Shown here piece by piece: positions 27,052 through 35,601 of a DNA stretch of 46,836 nt. The notes under the pieces were generated by a model. The model was not told the origin of the DNA. It saw only the letters and a program-made list of their open reading frames with translations, and searched no databases. Numbering within the stretch: position 1 is the first letter of the stretch; every line of letters starts with the position of its first letter. Made by a program: the position numbers and the translations under genes. The stretch is from Phycisphaerae bacterium (lineage in GTDB: Bacteria; Planctomycetota; Phycisphaerae; Tepidisphaerales; Tepidisphaeraceae), in assembly GCA_030448225.1 (NCBI GenBank), contig JAUJNJ010000041.1:1-46836 (forward strand). The letters run 5' to 3'.

Positions 27052-27178
27052 GGTCGGTCCCTCCTCGGGCCCTCGCTCCGCCCGATGTCCACCCTTGCCG
27101 CTCAGTGAGCATCCCAAGATCGAAAGCAGTTTGCTACCGCGGCGAACGGTCGAACGTTGGCCGCGGAAGGAGCACGGC

Positions 27179-27505
27179 GTGTCGACGCTCCCAAGCCCCA
27201 ACCCGCGTCGGATCAGGCGCGACGACGTCTGGCTGCCGCGCGTGGATCGCCCGGCCGAACACCGGATCGCGTGCGAGGTGATCGACGCTGGCACGCTCGG
27301 CGACGAGGACGTCGAGGTCGCGGTCGAGCTTTGCGGTCCGCGTCACTCGGACCTGTCCGTGTGGAAGAACGCGTGGGGCATCTCCCGGTACCCCGCGACG
27401 GTCGGCCGCGAGGTCGTCGGCCGCATCACCGTCCTCGGGCCGGTGCCACGGGGTTCGCTGCGGCGGCGCGTCGATCGCACTGAACAGTCGGCCGTGTGGT
27501 CCTGA
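27179..27505 (+). pseudogene. Zinc-type alcohol dehydrogenase N-terminal fragment
   Basis: A 108-residue reading frame with GTG start (AAGGAG upstream). EDVEVAVELCGPRHSDLSVW and RYPATVGREVVGRITVLGP align with the YahK/CAD-type zinc alcohol dehydrogenase core, where the family has CG.CHSD and PGHE. Here the ligand cysteine has become Arg (CGPRHSD) and the GHE histidine has become Arg (GRE), so the catalytic zinc could not be held. About 250 residues, including the Rossmann domain, are missing. It is a dead fragment unless the sequence is in error. Confidence 0.55.
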
Positions 27506-27603
27506 CGGGGTCACGCGCATCGAGCTCTCTCGCGACAACATCGTCCAGCAGGTGGAGACCCCCTGCATCGATAGGTCATGCGAATTCGGAAGGAGAACGC
27601 GTA

Positions 27604-28126
27604 ATGAACGTTTCGCGGTTTTGCTCGTAGCGATGGCCGCGCTTATGTGCGTCGTTGTCGCTCACTCACCCACGTCCGAACCCGCCGGTGAAGCGGGCGC
27701 AGCGATCGACGCGGGCAAGCTGCCCGCGGGGTAACGCGACTGGCACTTGATTTCCGTGGCACGGGAAGAAGGGGATCTCGACGACATCCGTGCCATCCTG
27801 GGCAACGACGCGGCCATCAAGGCCTATCGCGAGGGACAGTCGCCGTTCCCCGACGGCACCCTCATCGCCCGGCTCGCGTGGAGTTTCGACGCGTCGGAGG
27901 AGAACAACAAGGCTTTCGGCCGTCGCCAGTCGTTCGTCGCCGGGCACCCGAAGAACGGCGTTCAGTTCATGGTCAAGGACGCGACGAAGTACGCGTCGAC
28001 AGGCGGCTGGAAGTACGCGCAGTTCGACGACGGCAAACCCTCACCGACGCCGCCGCGATCCGAAGTTGCTTCGAGTGCCACAAGGCGGTCGAACATCGTG
28101 ACTACGTCTTCACCCGTTACGCGCCG
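27604..28126 (+). pseudogene. Cytochrome P460-family protein, with a nonsense codon and frameshifts
   Basis: The start ATG follows GGAGAACGCGTA. After an early frame change the signal peptide reads FAVLLVAMAALMCVVVAH. An in-frame TAA at 27732-27734 lies between KLPAG and RDWHLISVAREEGDLDDI, exactly where homologues have a tyrosine. The body (ILGNDAAIKAYREGQSPFPD, KNGVQFMVKDATKYASTGGW) is a good cytochrome P460 domain. A further frame change leads to SCFECHKAVEHRDYVFTRYA, giving the haem-binding CxxCH. P460 proteins are periplasmic c-type haem proteins, some oxidising hydroxylamine or other N-compounds; many homologues have no known substrate. The natural stop after TRYAP is also lost. The nonsense codon is a substitution, so simple indel error cannot explain everything. 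Confidence 0.65.
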
Positions 28127-28254
28127 TCGACCCGACGACCTCGACAGGACGGGAAACCGCGCTGTCGAGCACGGAATCTATGCGGCCAAGCGCACACCAC
28201 CGGCGGCGCGGCGACCCTCATCGCACCGGCAGAAGCGGCTCGAGCCTCGGCGAC

Positions 28255-28450
28255 GTCGCCCGCGGCGAAGGGCGACTTCCCCGTGGGCGACGACTTCCGC
28301 GTCGTGCAGATAACGCCGCCCAATTCGCAATGTTCGATCATCTTCGGCAAGGGACTCGGGTCGTCCCCGCGCGGCTTGTCGGACAGCCTCATTCGGGCCG
28401 TGGACAACGTCGACGCCGCCGGCGAGGACCGGATCGCCCGCGGCGCGTCG
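28255..28450 (+). pseudogene. Glyoxalase/VOC-family fragment
   Basis: The reading frame that continues from the cytochrome P460 remnant contains GDDFRVVQITPPNSQCSIIF and GKGLGSSPRGLSDSL, then AVDNVDAAGEDRIARG. This matches the middle of a short bleomycin-resistance/glyoxalase-like protein (DFRVVQ.TPPGS.CSI.FG.G). Both ends are missing, and it is out of its normal start and stop context, so I regard it as a relic. A promoter for the histidine kinase should lie between here and 28535. Confidence 0.45.
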
Positions 28451-28535
28451 CCCTTGCGCGGAAGGGCCGCGGGAGGTCGTTGGGACGTTTGTTTTCGTGC
28501 GGGTCGTGTAAGATGCGCGGGCGAAGGGATACCCG

Positions 28536-29681
28536 ATGCGACTCGCCGACTTCATCCTGGAGAACCTCGAACCGATCCTCGCGGAGTGGGAGGCTTTCGC
28601 GCGGAGCGTCTGGCCGGGGGCCGCCACGGACCCGCGCGAGTTGCGCGACCACGCGGCGGACATCCTGCGGGCGACGGCGCTGGACATGAAGTCCGCCCAG
28701 TCGGCCGCGCAGCAGTCGGACAAGTCGAAAGGCGGCCGCGGCGGCGCCGGCGAGGGCAGCGTGCGCGTGGACGGCGCGTCGGACGTGCACGCGGCCGGGC
28801 GGGTGCGCTCGGGGTTCGACATGATGGCGGTCGTCGCGGAGTACCGGGCGCTGCGCGCCAGCGTCATCCGGCTCTGGCGCGAGAGCGAGCCGGCGTCCGA
28901 CCTGCGTGACCTCGACGACCTGACCCGCTTCAACGAGTCGATCGACCAGTCGCTCACCGAGGCGGTCCGCAGTTACACCGAACTCGTCGACCGGTCACGG
29001 CAGATGTTCCTGGGCATCCTGGGCCACGACCTGCGCAACCCGCTCAACTCCGTGATGATGTCTTCGGAGGTGCTCGCGCGGTCCGATCACGCCGACCCCG
29101 AGGCGGCTCAGGCGGCCGCGCAGATCGCGGCGAGCGCCGCGGCCATGGCCCGGATGGTGGGGGACCTGCTCGACTTCACCGGCGCCGGTCTCGGGGCGTC
29201 GATGCCCCTCGAGCCCGAGGCGATGAATCTCGGAGCCCTCTGTGAGGAGGTGGTCGACGAGACGCGGGCGGGCCACCCGTCGCTCGCGCTGCGGTATGAG
29301 TCGAGCGGGGACCTCGCCGGGGTGTGGGACGCCGGCCGCCTGCGCCAGGTGCTCTCCAACCTGCTCGGCAACGCGGTGCAGCACGGGACGGGGCCGGTGG
29401 AACTCGCAACCGAGGCGGAGGACGGCGGGGTGCGGATCTCGGTGCGCAACGGCGGCACGCCGATCCCGCGGGACGCGCTGGCGACGATCTTCGACCCGCT
29501 CGTGCGCGACCCGTCCCCCGCGGCGCGGGTGCGGCGGAGACGGCCGGGCAGCATCGGCCTGGGCTTGTACGTGGCGCGCGAGGTCGTGGCCGCCCACGGC
29601 GGCACGCTCGGCGTCGAATCGTCGGAGAACGGCGGCACCGTCTTCATCGCCCGATTGCCACGCCAGCCCCCGAGCGCGTGA
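28536..29681 (+). CDS. Sensor histidine kinase with RsbRD-type N-terminal domain
   Basis: A 381-residue cytoplasmic kinase with no transmembrane segment. The N-terminus (LADFILENLEPILAEWEAFA to about residue 150) matches the RsbRD/RsbR N-terminal four-helix fold seen in stress-sensing kinases. The HisKA H-box is ILGHDLRNPLNSVMM near residue 162 (phosphorylated His), the HATPase N-box is NLLGNAVQH near 275, and the G-box is GSIGLGLYVAREVVAAHGG near 338. It autophosphorylates and would pass the phosphate to a response regulator, but none is encoded nearby, so it is an orphan here. It is intact although it directly follows the fragment-rich block. Confidence 0.85.
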   Translation: MRLADFILENLEPILAEWEAFARSVWPGAATDPRELRDHAADILRATALDMKSAQSAAQQSDKSKGGRGGAGEGSVRVDGASDVHAAGRVRSGFDMMAVVAEYRALRASVIRLWRESEPASDLRDLDDLTRFNESIDQSLTEAVRSYTELVDRSRQMFLGILGHDLRNPLNSVMMSSEVLARSDHADPEAAQAAAQIAASAAAMARMVGDLLDFTGAGLGASMPLEPEAMNLGALCEEVVDETRAGHPSLALRYESSGDLAGVWDAGRLRQVLSNLLGNAVQHGTGPVELATEAEDGGVRISVRNGGTPIPRDALATIFDPLVRDPSPAARVRRRRPGSIGLGLYVAREVVAAHGGTLGVESSENGGTVFIARLPRQPPSA

Positions 29682-29851
29682 TGCCGCCGCCTTGGCAGCG
29701 GGGTGGCGCGCGAGGCACGCTGCTGCCGTGCGGTGAGCTTGAGACGCTGCGCCTCCCGCTGCCCGACTCACGCAGTCTGTCAATCCTCTGGCGGCAACGC
29801 AGCCGTGGACGCATGCCGCCACTGCGGCCGTCGGCTCCGCGCCGAGACTGC

Positions 29852-29980
29852 CTACTTCTTCTTCGTCGGTGCGACCTGCTTGGCCGCCACGTCCTGCCGC
29901 TTCTTCTGGTCCACGCGGTCCGACTTGGCCTGCTTCTGTGACGCCTGCTTCTTCGCGGCCTTCGGCGATTTGTCGCCCAT
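29852..29980 (-). CDS. Small lysine-rich protein
   Basis: A 42-residue protein MGDKSPKAAKKQASQKQAKS... ending TKKK, rich in Lys, Gln and Ala. The MGDKSPK start recurs in short uncharacterised proteins of planctomycetes and other phyla. AAGGCAAGGG precedes the ATG at 29980. The basic, likely unstructured chain suggests nucleic-acid binding, but nothing proves it. Confidence 0.6.
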   Translation of the reverse strand: MGDKSPKAAKKQASQKQAKSDRVDQKKRQDVAAKQVAPTKKK

Positions 29981-30098
29981 GAATACCCTTGCCTTTCGAT
30001 CTGTTGTGCCCCCGCAAACCATCATACGCTGATTCGCCGTGCGGAAGGCCACTCCCTTGTGACAGAATTGGCCGCACCCGCCCCCACGTCGCGCACCG

Positions 30099-30323
30099 TC
30101 ATCCCGCCGCGCGTGACAGGGAATACATTCCGTCCACCTGGACGACGGCCCCCGCCGCGAGGAGCTTGCGGAGCGCCGCCTTCACGATCTCCGTCAGGTC
30201 ACCTTTCACAGCCCCCTGGCCGGCCGTCGCCCGGCGGACGGCGACGACGAGGCTGAGGAGCCGCACCTCACCTACGAGGAGCCGCGCGACGATCAGCGAG
30301 CTAACGTTCAAGTTGTTCGACAT
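30099..30323 (-). CDS. Small protein, winged-helix-like, unknown function
   Basis: A 74-residue protein. LIVARLLVGEVRLLSLVVAV is a hydrophobic helix pair, and DLTEIVKAALRKLLAAGAVVQVDGMYSL looks like the recognition helix and wing of a winged-helix fold (helix, then AGAVV.VDG.Y.L). DNA binding is therefore possible. The ATG at 30323 is preferred over the TTG directly upstream. No operon partner is evident. Confidence 0.5.
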   Translation of the reverse strand: MSNNLNVSSLIVARLLVGEVRLLSLVVAVRRATAGQGAVKGDLTEIVKAALRKLLAAGAVVQVDGMYSLSRAAG

Positions 30324-30537
30324 CAATAGATCCTACTAGAAATGGCCAAGCTGCCGTCATCGCGACGCCGGGAAAGCGGTAGGATTGCTCCAGACGTCCC
30401 GATTGCCGCGGTTCTGGTCCATCTGCGTAATTGACGCCATCGAGCGGAATGTCCGGCCGTCGGGGTCGCGGCGCGCTACCATCTGCTGACCGATCTGTTC
30501 CTGACTTGGCCGACTCACCGCGGCCGGAAGACGAAGA

Positions 30538-30812
30538 ATGACCGATACAATCGCCGACGCGCCCAACGCCGTTTCAGCCGTGCCGCCCCAAGCGGATCTT
30601 TCGAAGGACATTGAGCGGTCGATCGAGCGACGGGCGGACGAGCGCGTCCGCGTGTCCCACCTCGTCGACGACTGTTACCGTTGCAACTGGTGGGTGCAGG
30701 ACACGACGACGCCTCACCTGTTCTGGCTCCCCACGGGCACGATCCGGAAAAGCGGCCTTCGTCCGCGCCGGATCGGGCCGGCGGCAGCCTGCGTATCACG
30801 CGGATGACGTAG
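30538..30812 (+). pseudogene. Small conserved hypothetical protein, frameshifted near the end
   Basis: Starting at the ATG at 30538, the protein contains ERVRVSHLVDDCYRCNWWVQ and LFWLPTGTIRKS. The cytoplasmic-type RCNWW motif with a following (I/V)RKS.F.(R) stretch is shared by a short family I remember from planctomycetes without a known function. After IRKSG the frame must change to give AFVRAG and then a natural GSLRITRMT end with TAG at 30810-30812. One or two indels account for this. Confidence 0.45.
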
Positions 30813-31047
30813 GGTGCCCGATCGCGGCCCGGCCGCATCGTGAAGCGACGGCTCGAGCGCGCGGTCCGCTAGGCAGGCGGGGCGGTTCTGTCGTGCCCCG
30901 GGCCGAACGTGAACGGTGATCGGCCGGTGTCGTAACGCCCGGCACGTTTCCGCGTTCGGTGGTAATAATGCCGCCATGAACGACTCGCACTCCGGACGGT
31001 AGCGCGGAACTCGGTCGCTGACCCGGCTCGCGTCGCGCTCGAAGGCG

Positions 31048-32156
31048 ATGGCCACCGGCTGGTGGCCGCTGTTGACGCAGACGCTGGCCGACTGGTGGAG
31101 GACAAGGCGCGCGGCTGGGGCGGCGGCTCGCGTTCTACACCGTGCTCTCGCTCGCCGCTGCTGGTGATCGTCACGCCGATGCTGGGCGCGGTCCTCGGCG
31201 ACGCGGACGCCGCACGCCGGGGCATCGCGGCAGTTCGAGCAGCTCGTCGGGTCGAGGGCGCGACCGCGATCGACATCATGCTCCAGGATCCGAAGGCGGT
31301 CGTGATCGGCGTGCCGACGACGGCCACGGCGGTGCCGGCTACGGTGCCCGCCACCGCACCGGCCGTCGTGTCCGCGCCGCCAGCGACGGCCCCGGCGGAA
31401 CAGCCGGGTGGGCGGTTCGCGGCTCGCCGTCTCGTTCCTCGTGCTCGCGTTCGGCGACACCAACGTCTTCGCCGAGTTGCAGGACTCGCTCAACACGATC
31501 TGGGAGGTGACGGCCAAGCCGGGACGGGCGGCCGTGTGGGACTTCGTGCGGCAGCGTGCTGAGCTTCGGGATGGTGATGGCGATCGGCTTCCTGCTGCTC
31601 GTCTCGCTCGTGTTCACCACCGTGCTGGAGGCGGTGCAGGCGTACCTTGCCGGCACGTCGCTCGAGGCGAACGCGCAGCTCTGGACGCTCGCCAACACCG
31701 GCCTGTCGTTCGTCGTGGTCTTCCTGCTGTTCCTGCTGATCTACAAGGTGCTGCCCGACGTCACGCTCCGCTGGCGCGACGTGGCGGTCGGCGCGCTGCT
31801 GACGGCGCTGCTGTTCACGGCCGGCCGTCACCTGATCGGGCAGTACCTCGGTCGGGCGGGCGTGGGCCAGCGGTACGGGGCGGGCGGGTCGCTCGTGGCG
31901 CTGCTCGTGTGGGTCTACTACTCGGCGAGATCCTGCTGCTGGGCGGAGTTCACGAAGGTGTGGTCGCGGCGGCACAACGCCCGGCCGGTCGTGCCGACGA
32001 AGGACGCGGTCCCGGTGACCGAGGAGGCGCGGGCGGGTGGGAATCACGCACAAGGAAGTCGTGCAGGCCGTCGCCGAGGTCGTGGAGCGGAAGGACGCCG
32101 ACGGGGAGATGGGGCCGGGGAAGGAGATCCGGCTGGAAGACGAGGACCGGCCGTAG
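31048..32156 (+). pseudogene. YihY/BrkB-family inner-membrane protein, multiple frameshifts
   Basis: Pieces in all three plus frames line up with the BrkB/YihY family of about 330-370 residues. MATGWWPLLTQTLADWW is followed by LAFYTVLSLA and LLVIVTPMLGAVLGDADAAR, then LAVSFLVLAFGDTNVFAELQ, DSLNTIWEVTAKPG, MVMAIGFLLLVSLVFTTVLE and SFVVVFLLFLLIYKVLPDVT, then GSLVALLVWVYYSA, EFTKVWSRRHN and a charged tail ending in TAG at 32154. The family's six membrane helices are visible. Its role is unproven despite old names (RNase BN, virulence factor). The damage consists of at least four small indels over a nearly full-length gene. Confidence 0.65.
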
Positions 32157-32271
32157 CATCCGCCGTCCGCGGACACGGTCGTTGTGTCAAGGACCGCATT
32201 GCCGGGGAACCGGTCGTACCGCGCATTCGCCCCGGTCGATCAGCCATGCCTGCGGCGTGCGGGATCGGTGC

Positions 32272-33734
32272 TCACAGCCACTGCCACTTCGGAGAGTGCA
32301 GATCCAACTGCCGGACCGTTAGCGCGTCCGCGCGGCTTGTTGGTGGCGTGACCGTCGGGCGTTCCACGCGAGGATCTCTCGGTCCGACGGCTCGTGCGTG
32401 CGGGTACCCCGGCACCTGCTGCCCGAGCAGCATCACCACGTAGCCCGCCATGCCGAACTGGTCGATCCGGTCCGTCACGCACTCCGCCCAGTAGGCCCGG
32501 CCCGTTCTCGCGGTAATACTCGACCACTCGCTCGGCACCGGCGAGGTCCACATCGGCCCGGCACGCCTGCCAGAACGGCGTGTCGAGCCGCGTGTTGAAC
32601 CGGTAGTGGACGGCGATGAACCGGCGGATCGCGTCCCAGGCGGGCGTGGTATTCGTTCGCAAGCGCGCGCACGTCGCCGCGCGGGCGGCGGTCGCAGTCG
32701 AGCAGCCCTACACGACCTGCGAGACGATGAACGCCGGCTGGGCCTGGCAGATCGAACACGAGGAGCGGGTCAACCAGGGGTACGTCTACGCGTCCGCGTT
32801 CGTCGACGACGACGAGGCCGAGCATGGAGTTCCGCGCGAGGAACCCGAAGGTCAGGCCGACGCGCGTGGTGAGTTCGTCTCCGGCCGGTACGCGAGGCGG
32901 TGGGTGAAGAACGTCACGTGGCGATCGGCAACGCCTCGGGCTTCGTCGAACCGCTCGAGGCGACAGCGGCTCGGCGTGATCGGCGTGCAGAGCAGTTGTG
33001 AGACAGGCTTGATCACACCTCGTCCGCCCCGCGGGCCCAGCCGCCCACGACCGCCAGGTCAGAACAGGCTCGACCCGTAGCCGACGAACGGCTCCCAGGA
33101 AGTGCTCTGCCGAGCTGTCGACCGGAAGCCCAACGGTCAACGTACAGGTCCGCCGGCTCGACGCCGCCGGAGAATGACGAGCGGTGATGTCCCGCCTCCC
33201 CTGCGCTGACGCGCACGACCGTGTCCTCGACTATGCGGACGCTGGCCGCCGTCGCGTACTGCTCGAGGAACGAGACGAACCGTTCGTTCTCAAGTGGTAA
33301 GCGACGGACTCGTGGAACAGGACGCCTAAGGGCCCGGCTCGAACGCCCGGTCGTGTGCCATCATCGCGCAAGCAGGTCGGCGGGGTCCCCGTCGCCGGGC
33401 GTGGTGGCCGTCGGGCTTTCGCAGAGCGGGGTCGTTCCGCGGGTGAAGGGTGGGCGGAAGCTGTAGAAGAAGTGGGGGACGGCGGGCGGCCCCACATGAA
33501 CTTCAGCCCGAGCTTCCAGGTGGGGCGCGACGGCGAAGAACTTTCGGGTTTACCTGCAGGTACTTGTGCAGGAACTGCGTCGCGCGATCGTCGACCCCTC
33601 GCCGACGCCGATGATGCCGATGTCCTTCGACCGCAGCACCATGTGCGGGTCGAGCAGTTTTACCTTCGGTGGCGACCTTGAAACCGGCAGCCGCCGCCGG
33701 ACGAGCACCTGCTGAACGACGGGCCTTCATCCAT
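32272..33734 (-). pseudogene. Tryptophan-halogenase-family flavoprotein, frameshifted and with an internal inverted segment
   Basis: On the minus strand, in several frames, lie the family's N-terminal parts: SKDIGIIGVGEGSTI (the GVGE flavin-binding motif, near 33610), TQFLHKYLQVNPK, FHESVAYHLRTN, and DLAVVGGWARGADEV ending near 33013. The C-terminal part is also minus: LLDCDRRPRGDVRALANEY, WDAIRRFIAVHYRFN and YVVMLLGQQVPGYPH, with a TGA at 32272. The middle of the protein (TCETMNAGWAWQIEHEERVN to GFVEPLEATA) reads only on the plus strand, 32706-33004. These enzymes use reduced flavin to halogenate or otherwise oxidise substrates. The halogenase W.W.IP motif reads WAWQIE here, so halogenation is doubtful even for an intact relative. 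The start near 33734 is approximate. Confidence 0.7.
32706..33004 (+). other. Inverted 0.3-kb segment inside the halogenase-like gene
   Basis: Reading minus, the protein runs to DEVIKP at about 33005 and stops making sense. Reading plus from 32706 it resumes with PYTTCETMNAGWAWQ and continues to VIGVQSSCET at about 33004. Reading minus again from 32705 it goes on with LLDCDRRPRG. Flipping 32706-33004 restores the family order IKP-YTT and ET-LLDC at both junctions. No obvious inverted repeat flanks the joints. It is either a real inversion or an assembly error. Confidence 0.65.
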
Positions 33735-33856
33735 GGGGTCACCCGCAGGGTGATGTCACCTGCTCCGGACCGCCGTCGTCGCGCCCCCTGCGGCCAACGC
33801 GTAGGAATCGACCGTTTGACCGGCGGATGCCTAGCGGTCGCTTCTCGCCATCCGAA

Positions 33857-33886
33857 GAAGCCCGCCCCCACGGGGAGACGGGCTTC
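33857..33886 (-). terminator. Hairpin terminator of the minus-strand PEP-CTERM gene
   Basis: On the minus strand GAAGCCCGTCTCCCC pairs with GGGGGCGGGCTTC around GT, a stem of 13 or more pairs with one bulge. It lies just after the PEP-CTERM tail. Between it and the halogenase-like start (33735-33856) I see nothing coding. Confidence 0.65.
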
Positions 33887-33924
33887 TCCATTGTTCGACA
33901 GCGGCGGCATTCGGTGAACAGGAT

Positions 33925-34696
33925 TTGTTGCGACCGGCGGCGGCGCATCAGGAGAACGGTCGAGCAGGCCCAGCAACGCGCAACTCGCGGGTTCCGGCAC
34001 GGACACCAGTTGAATCCCGGCGATGCCCATCTGGCTCGCGGGCCCGCCGCCGCTGTCCACGCGCTCCCGGGCGAGAAGAGCGTCGGCGTGATCTGATCGG
34101 CCACGGTGGCGATGTCGTCGAACATGGCGTAGTTCGCCGCGCGCCGCGCGTTCGGGTCATCGATGTCGCCCGGACGAACACGGTTGCGGCGGGGCGTTCG
34201 GCACGTTCGACTCGGCCTGGTAGTAGGTGATGCCGCCGGCCGAGACGTTCACTTGCTGGCTCTTGCCGCTCTCGTTGTTGACGGTGTACGCGTAGAGGTC
34301 GTAGACGCCGGCGGGCACGTTCGAGAACGTGAACGTCATCGCCGCCGCCCTCGGTGCCGATGTCCTTCGTCTTGAGGATGCCCTGGCAGCAGTTGCCCGT
34401 CCGGGGTGGAGGTGCTGGCGTCGGTGTGCCACTGGTCGACCGCGCCCGGCGCCGGAGCGGGCGAAGCTGAGCGACGTGTTGGTGGGTCCTGTCTCGTCGT
34501 TCAGAAGCAGGTCGCTGAACGCGCCCGCTCCCGTTCACCTGGTTGTAGTTGAGCGTTTCGACCTCGGCCCGCCGGCCCGACGACGGCCGTGTTCACGTTG
34601 CCGCCGAAGTTGACGCTGAACGTCGCCGCGTCGGCCGCGCCGAAGCGCCGCCGCACCGAGTGCCGCGAGGGCACCGGCCCGAATCGTTGAACGCAT
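33925..34696 (-). pseudogene. PEP-CTERM sorting-domain protein, frameshifted
   Basis: The ATG at 34696 has GGAGGAG upstream and starts MRSTIRAGALAALGAAA, a signal peptide. Across frames one reads ATFSVNFGGNVNTAVVGPAG, VETLNYNQVNGSGAFSDLLL, DQWHTDASTSTPDGQLLQGI, MTFTFSNVPAGVYDLYAYTV and ITYYQAES, then QMGIAGIQLVSVPEPASCAL with a basic RRRRSQ end. VPEPAS plus hydrophobic helix plus arginines is the PEP-CTERM signal, which targets proteins to an exosortase-type anchoring and release pathway. The FSNVPAGVYDLYAYTVN repeat type is common in planctomycete surface proteins. At least three frame changes occur. The exact end is uncertain. Confidence 0.65.
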
Positions 34697-34884
34697 GCTC
34701 TCCTCCGTAGATTGTCCCGCCTCGTCTCCGTTCGTACAGGCCCCGAGGTCTTCCTCGGGCACGGCCCGTCGCCCCGCGACGGCCTGGCGACCCGGGAGCG
34801 ACTCCGGATGGACGTGTGCCCGCGCGGCCCCCAGGCGGCGCGGGCGATCCGGAAGCTCCCGTTGATTCATCCCCGGTTCGGAGG

Positions 34885-34905
34885 AAGTGTGGACATCGAA
34901 AAATT
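34885..34905 (-). promoter_or_regulatory. Conserved upstream motif facing the PEP-CTERM gene
   Basis: On the minus strand the sequence is AATTTTTCGATGTCCACACTT, sharing TTTT...TGTCCACACTT with the copy facing the sigma gene and resembling the two copies at 41.3 and 43.9 kb. It lies about 190 bases upstream of the PEP-CTERM ATG. It may be a promoter element read by the neighbouring ECF sigma factor or a regulator site. Confidence 0.5.
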
Positions 34906-34975
34906 CCCGACTGCGCGCTCGCCGTAGACTGGCGTGGTCCGGAGAACCTCGTGAGCATTCGGCCGTGCAACATTT

Positions 34976-34996
34976 ACATTTTGTGTGTCCACACTT
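34976..34996 (+). promoter_or_regulatory. Conserved upstream motif facing the ECF sigma gene (module 1)
   Basis: The sequence ACATTTTGTGTGTCCACACTT ends about 43 bases before the sigma start, a reasonable promoter distance. It is back to back with the minus-strand copy 70 bp away. The sharing of TGTCCACACTT between opposite strands argues for a functional site and not a simple duplication of the whole region. Confidence 0.5.
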
Positions 34997-35038
34997 GGGG
35001 CGTGCCGGGGGATTCAACGTAGAGGGTCGGTATGCCCT

Positions 35039-35601
35039 GTGGACGAACAGGTTGTAGTCACCGTGTTGCTGCGCGAGAGCGGAGGCAAGCTGATCGCGTA
35101 CGTCTGGTCGATCGTGCGCAGCTATCACGTGGCGGAAGACGTATTCCAGGAAGTGTCGATGCTCGCGCTGGAGAAGCGGGCGGAGATTCACGGGCCGGAG
35201 AAGGTCCTGCCGTGGCTGCGGGCGATCGCGCGACTACCGGGCGCTCTGGCGCGGCGAAGGCGCTTGCGCCGGGCCGGAGTCGCGATGGACGAGCGACTGC
35301 TCGACCTGCTGGAGCAGGCGTGGCAAACGCAGGACGCCGCGCCGGCTTCCGACCTGATGGACGCGCTGGAACGGTGCCCTCGAAGCTGACGCCGCGCGCG
35401 GGAGATCATCCGGTACCGCTACGGCCTGAGCATGAGCGGGGCCGACGTCGCCACGCCTGGACCGGCCAGTGCAGACGGTCTACAAGGCGTTGGCCCGCAT
35501 ACACGTGCGGCTCGGATCCTGCATCCAGCGGCACGTCCGGCTGGCCGGCGCTGAACGCTTGAACCGGCTGCTCGCGCGCCCCGTACCACGCATCTCCATG
35601 A
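35039..35601 (+). pseudogene. ECF sigma factor, module 1, frameshifted
   Basis: From the GTG at 35039 the frame gives VVVTVLLRESGGKLIAYVWS and YHVAEDVFQEVSMLALEKRA, the region 2 core of a Rhodopirellula/Planctomyces-type ECF sigma factor (with the ED.FQEV signature), then HGPEKVLPWLRAIAR. After a frame change near 35378 comes region 4: LTPRAREIIRYRYGLSMSG and VQTVYKALARIHVRLGSCIQ. About 175 residues in all, the same size and order as the intact paralogue at 41426. One further indel seems needed for the stop to overlap the FecR-like ATG at 35598 as it does in module 2. If intact in the cell, it would direct RNA polymerase to this locus. Confidence 0.7.

Larger units (their letters stand above)
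34697..35038. other. Divergent intergenic region with two oppositely oriented copies of a shared upstream motif
   Basis: The region separates the minus-strand PEP-CTERM gene from the plus-strand sigma factor. It holds the motif pair at 34885-34905 (minus) and 34976-34996 (plus), each facing one gene. The remainder (34700-34880) is the untranslated leader of the PEP-CTERM gene with no recognised feature. Confidence 0.6.

Noticed and set aside
32706..33004. Inverted repeats that would make the halogenase segment an invertible switch
   Set aside because: I compared both junctions by eye and found only short, weak similarity (AGCC...CAC), far less than recombinase sites need; no invertase gene is nearby.
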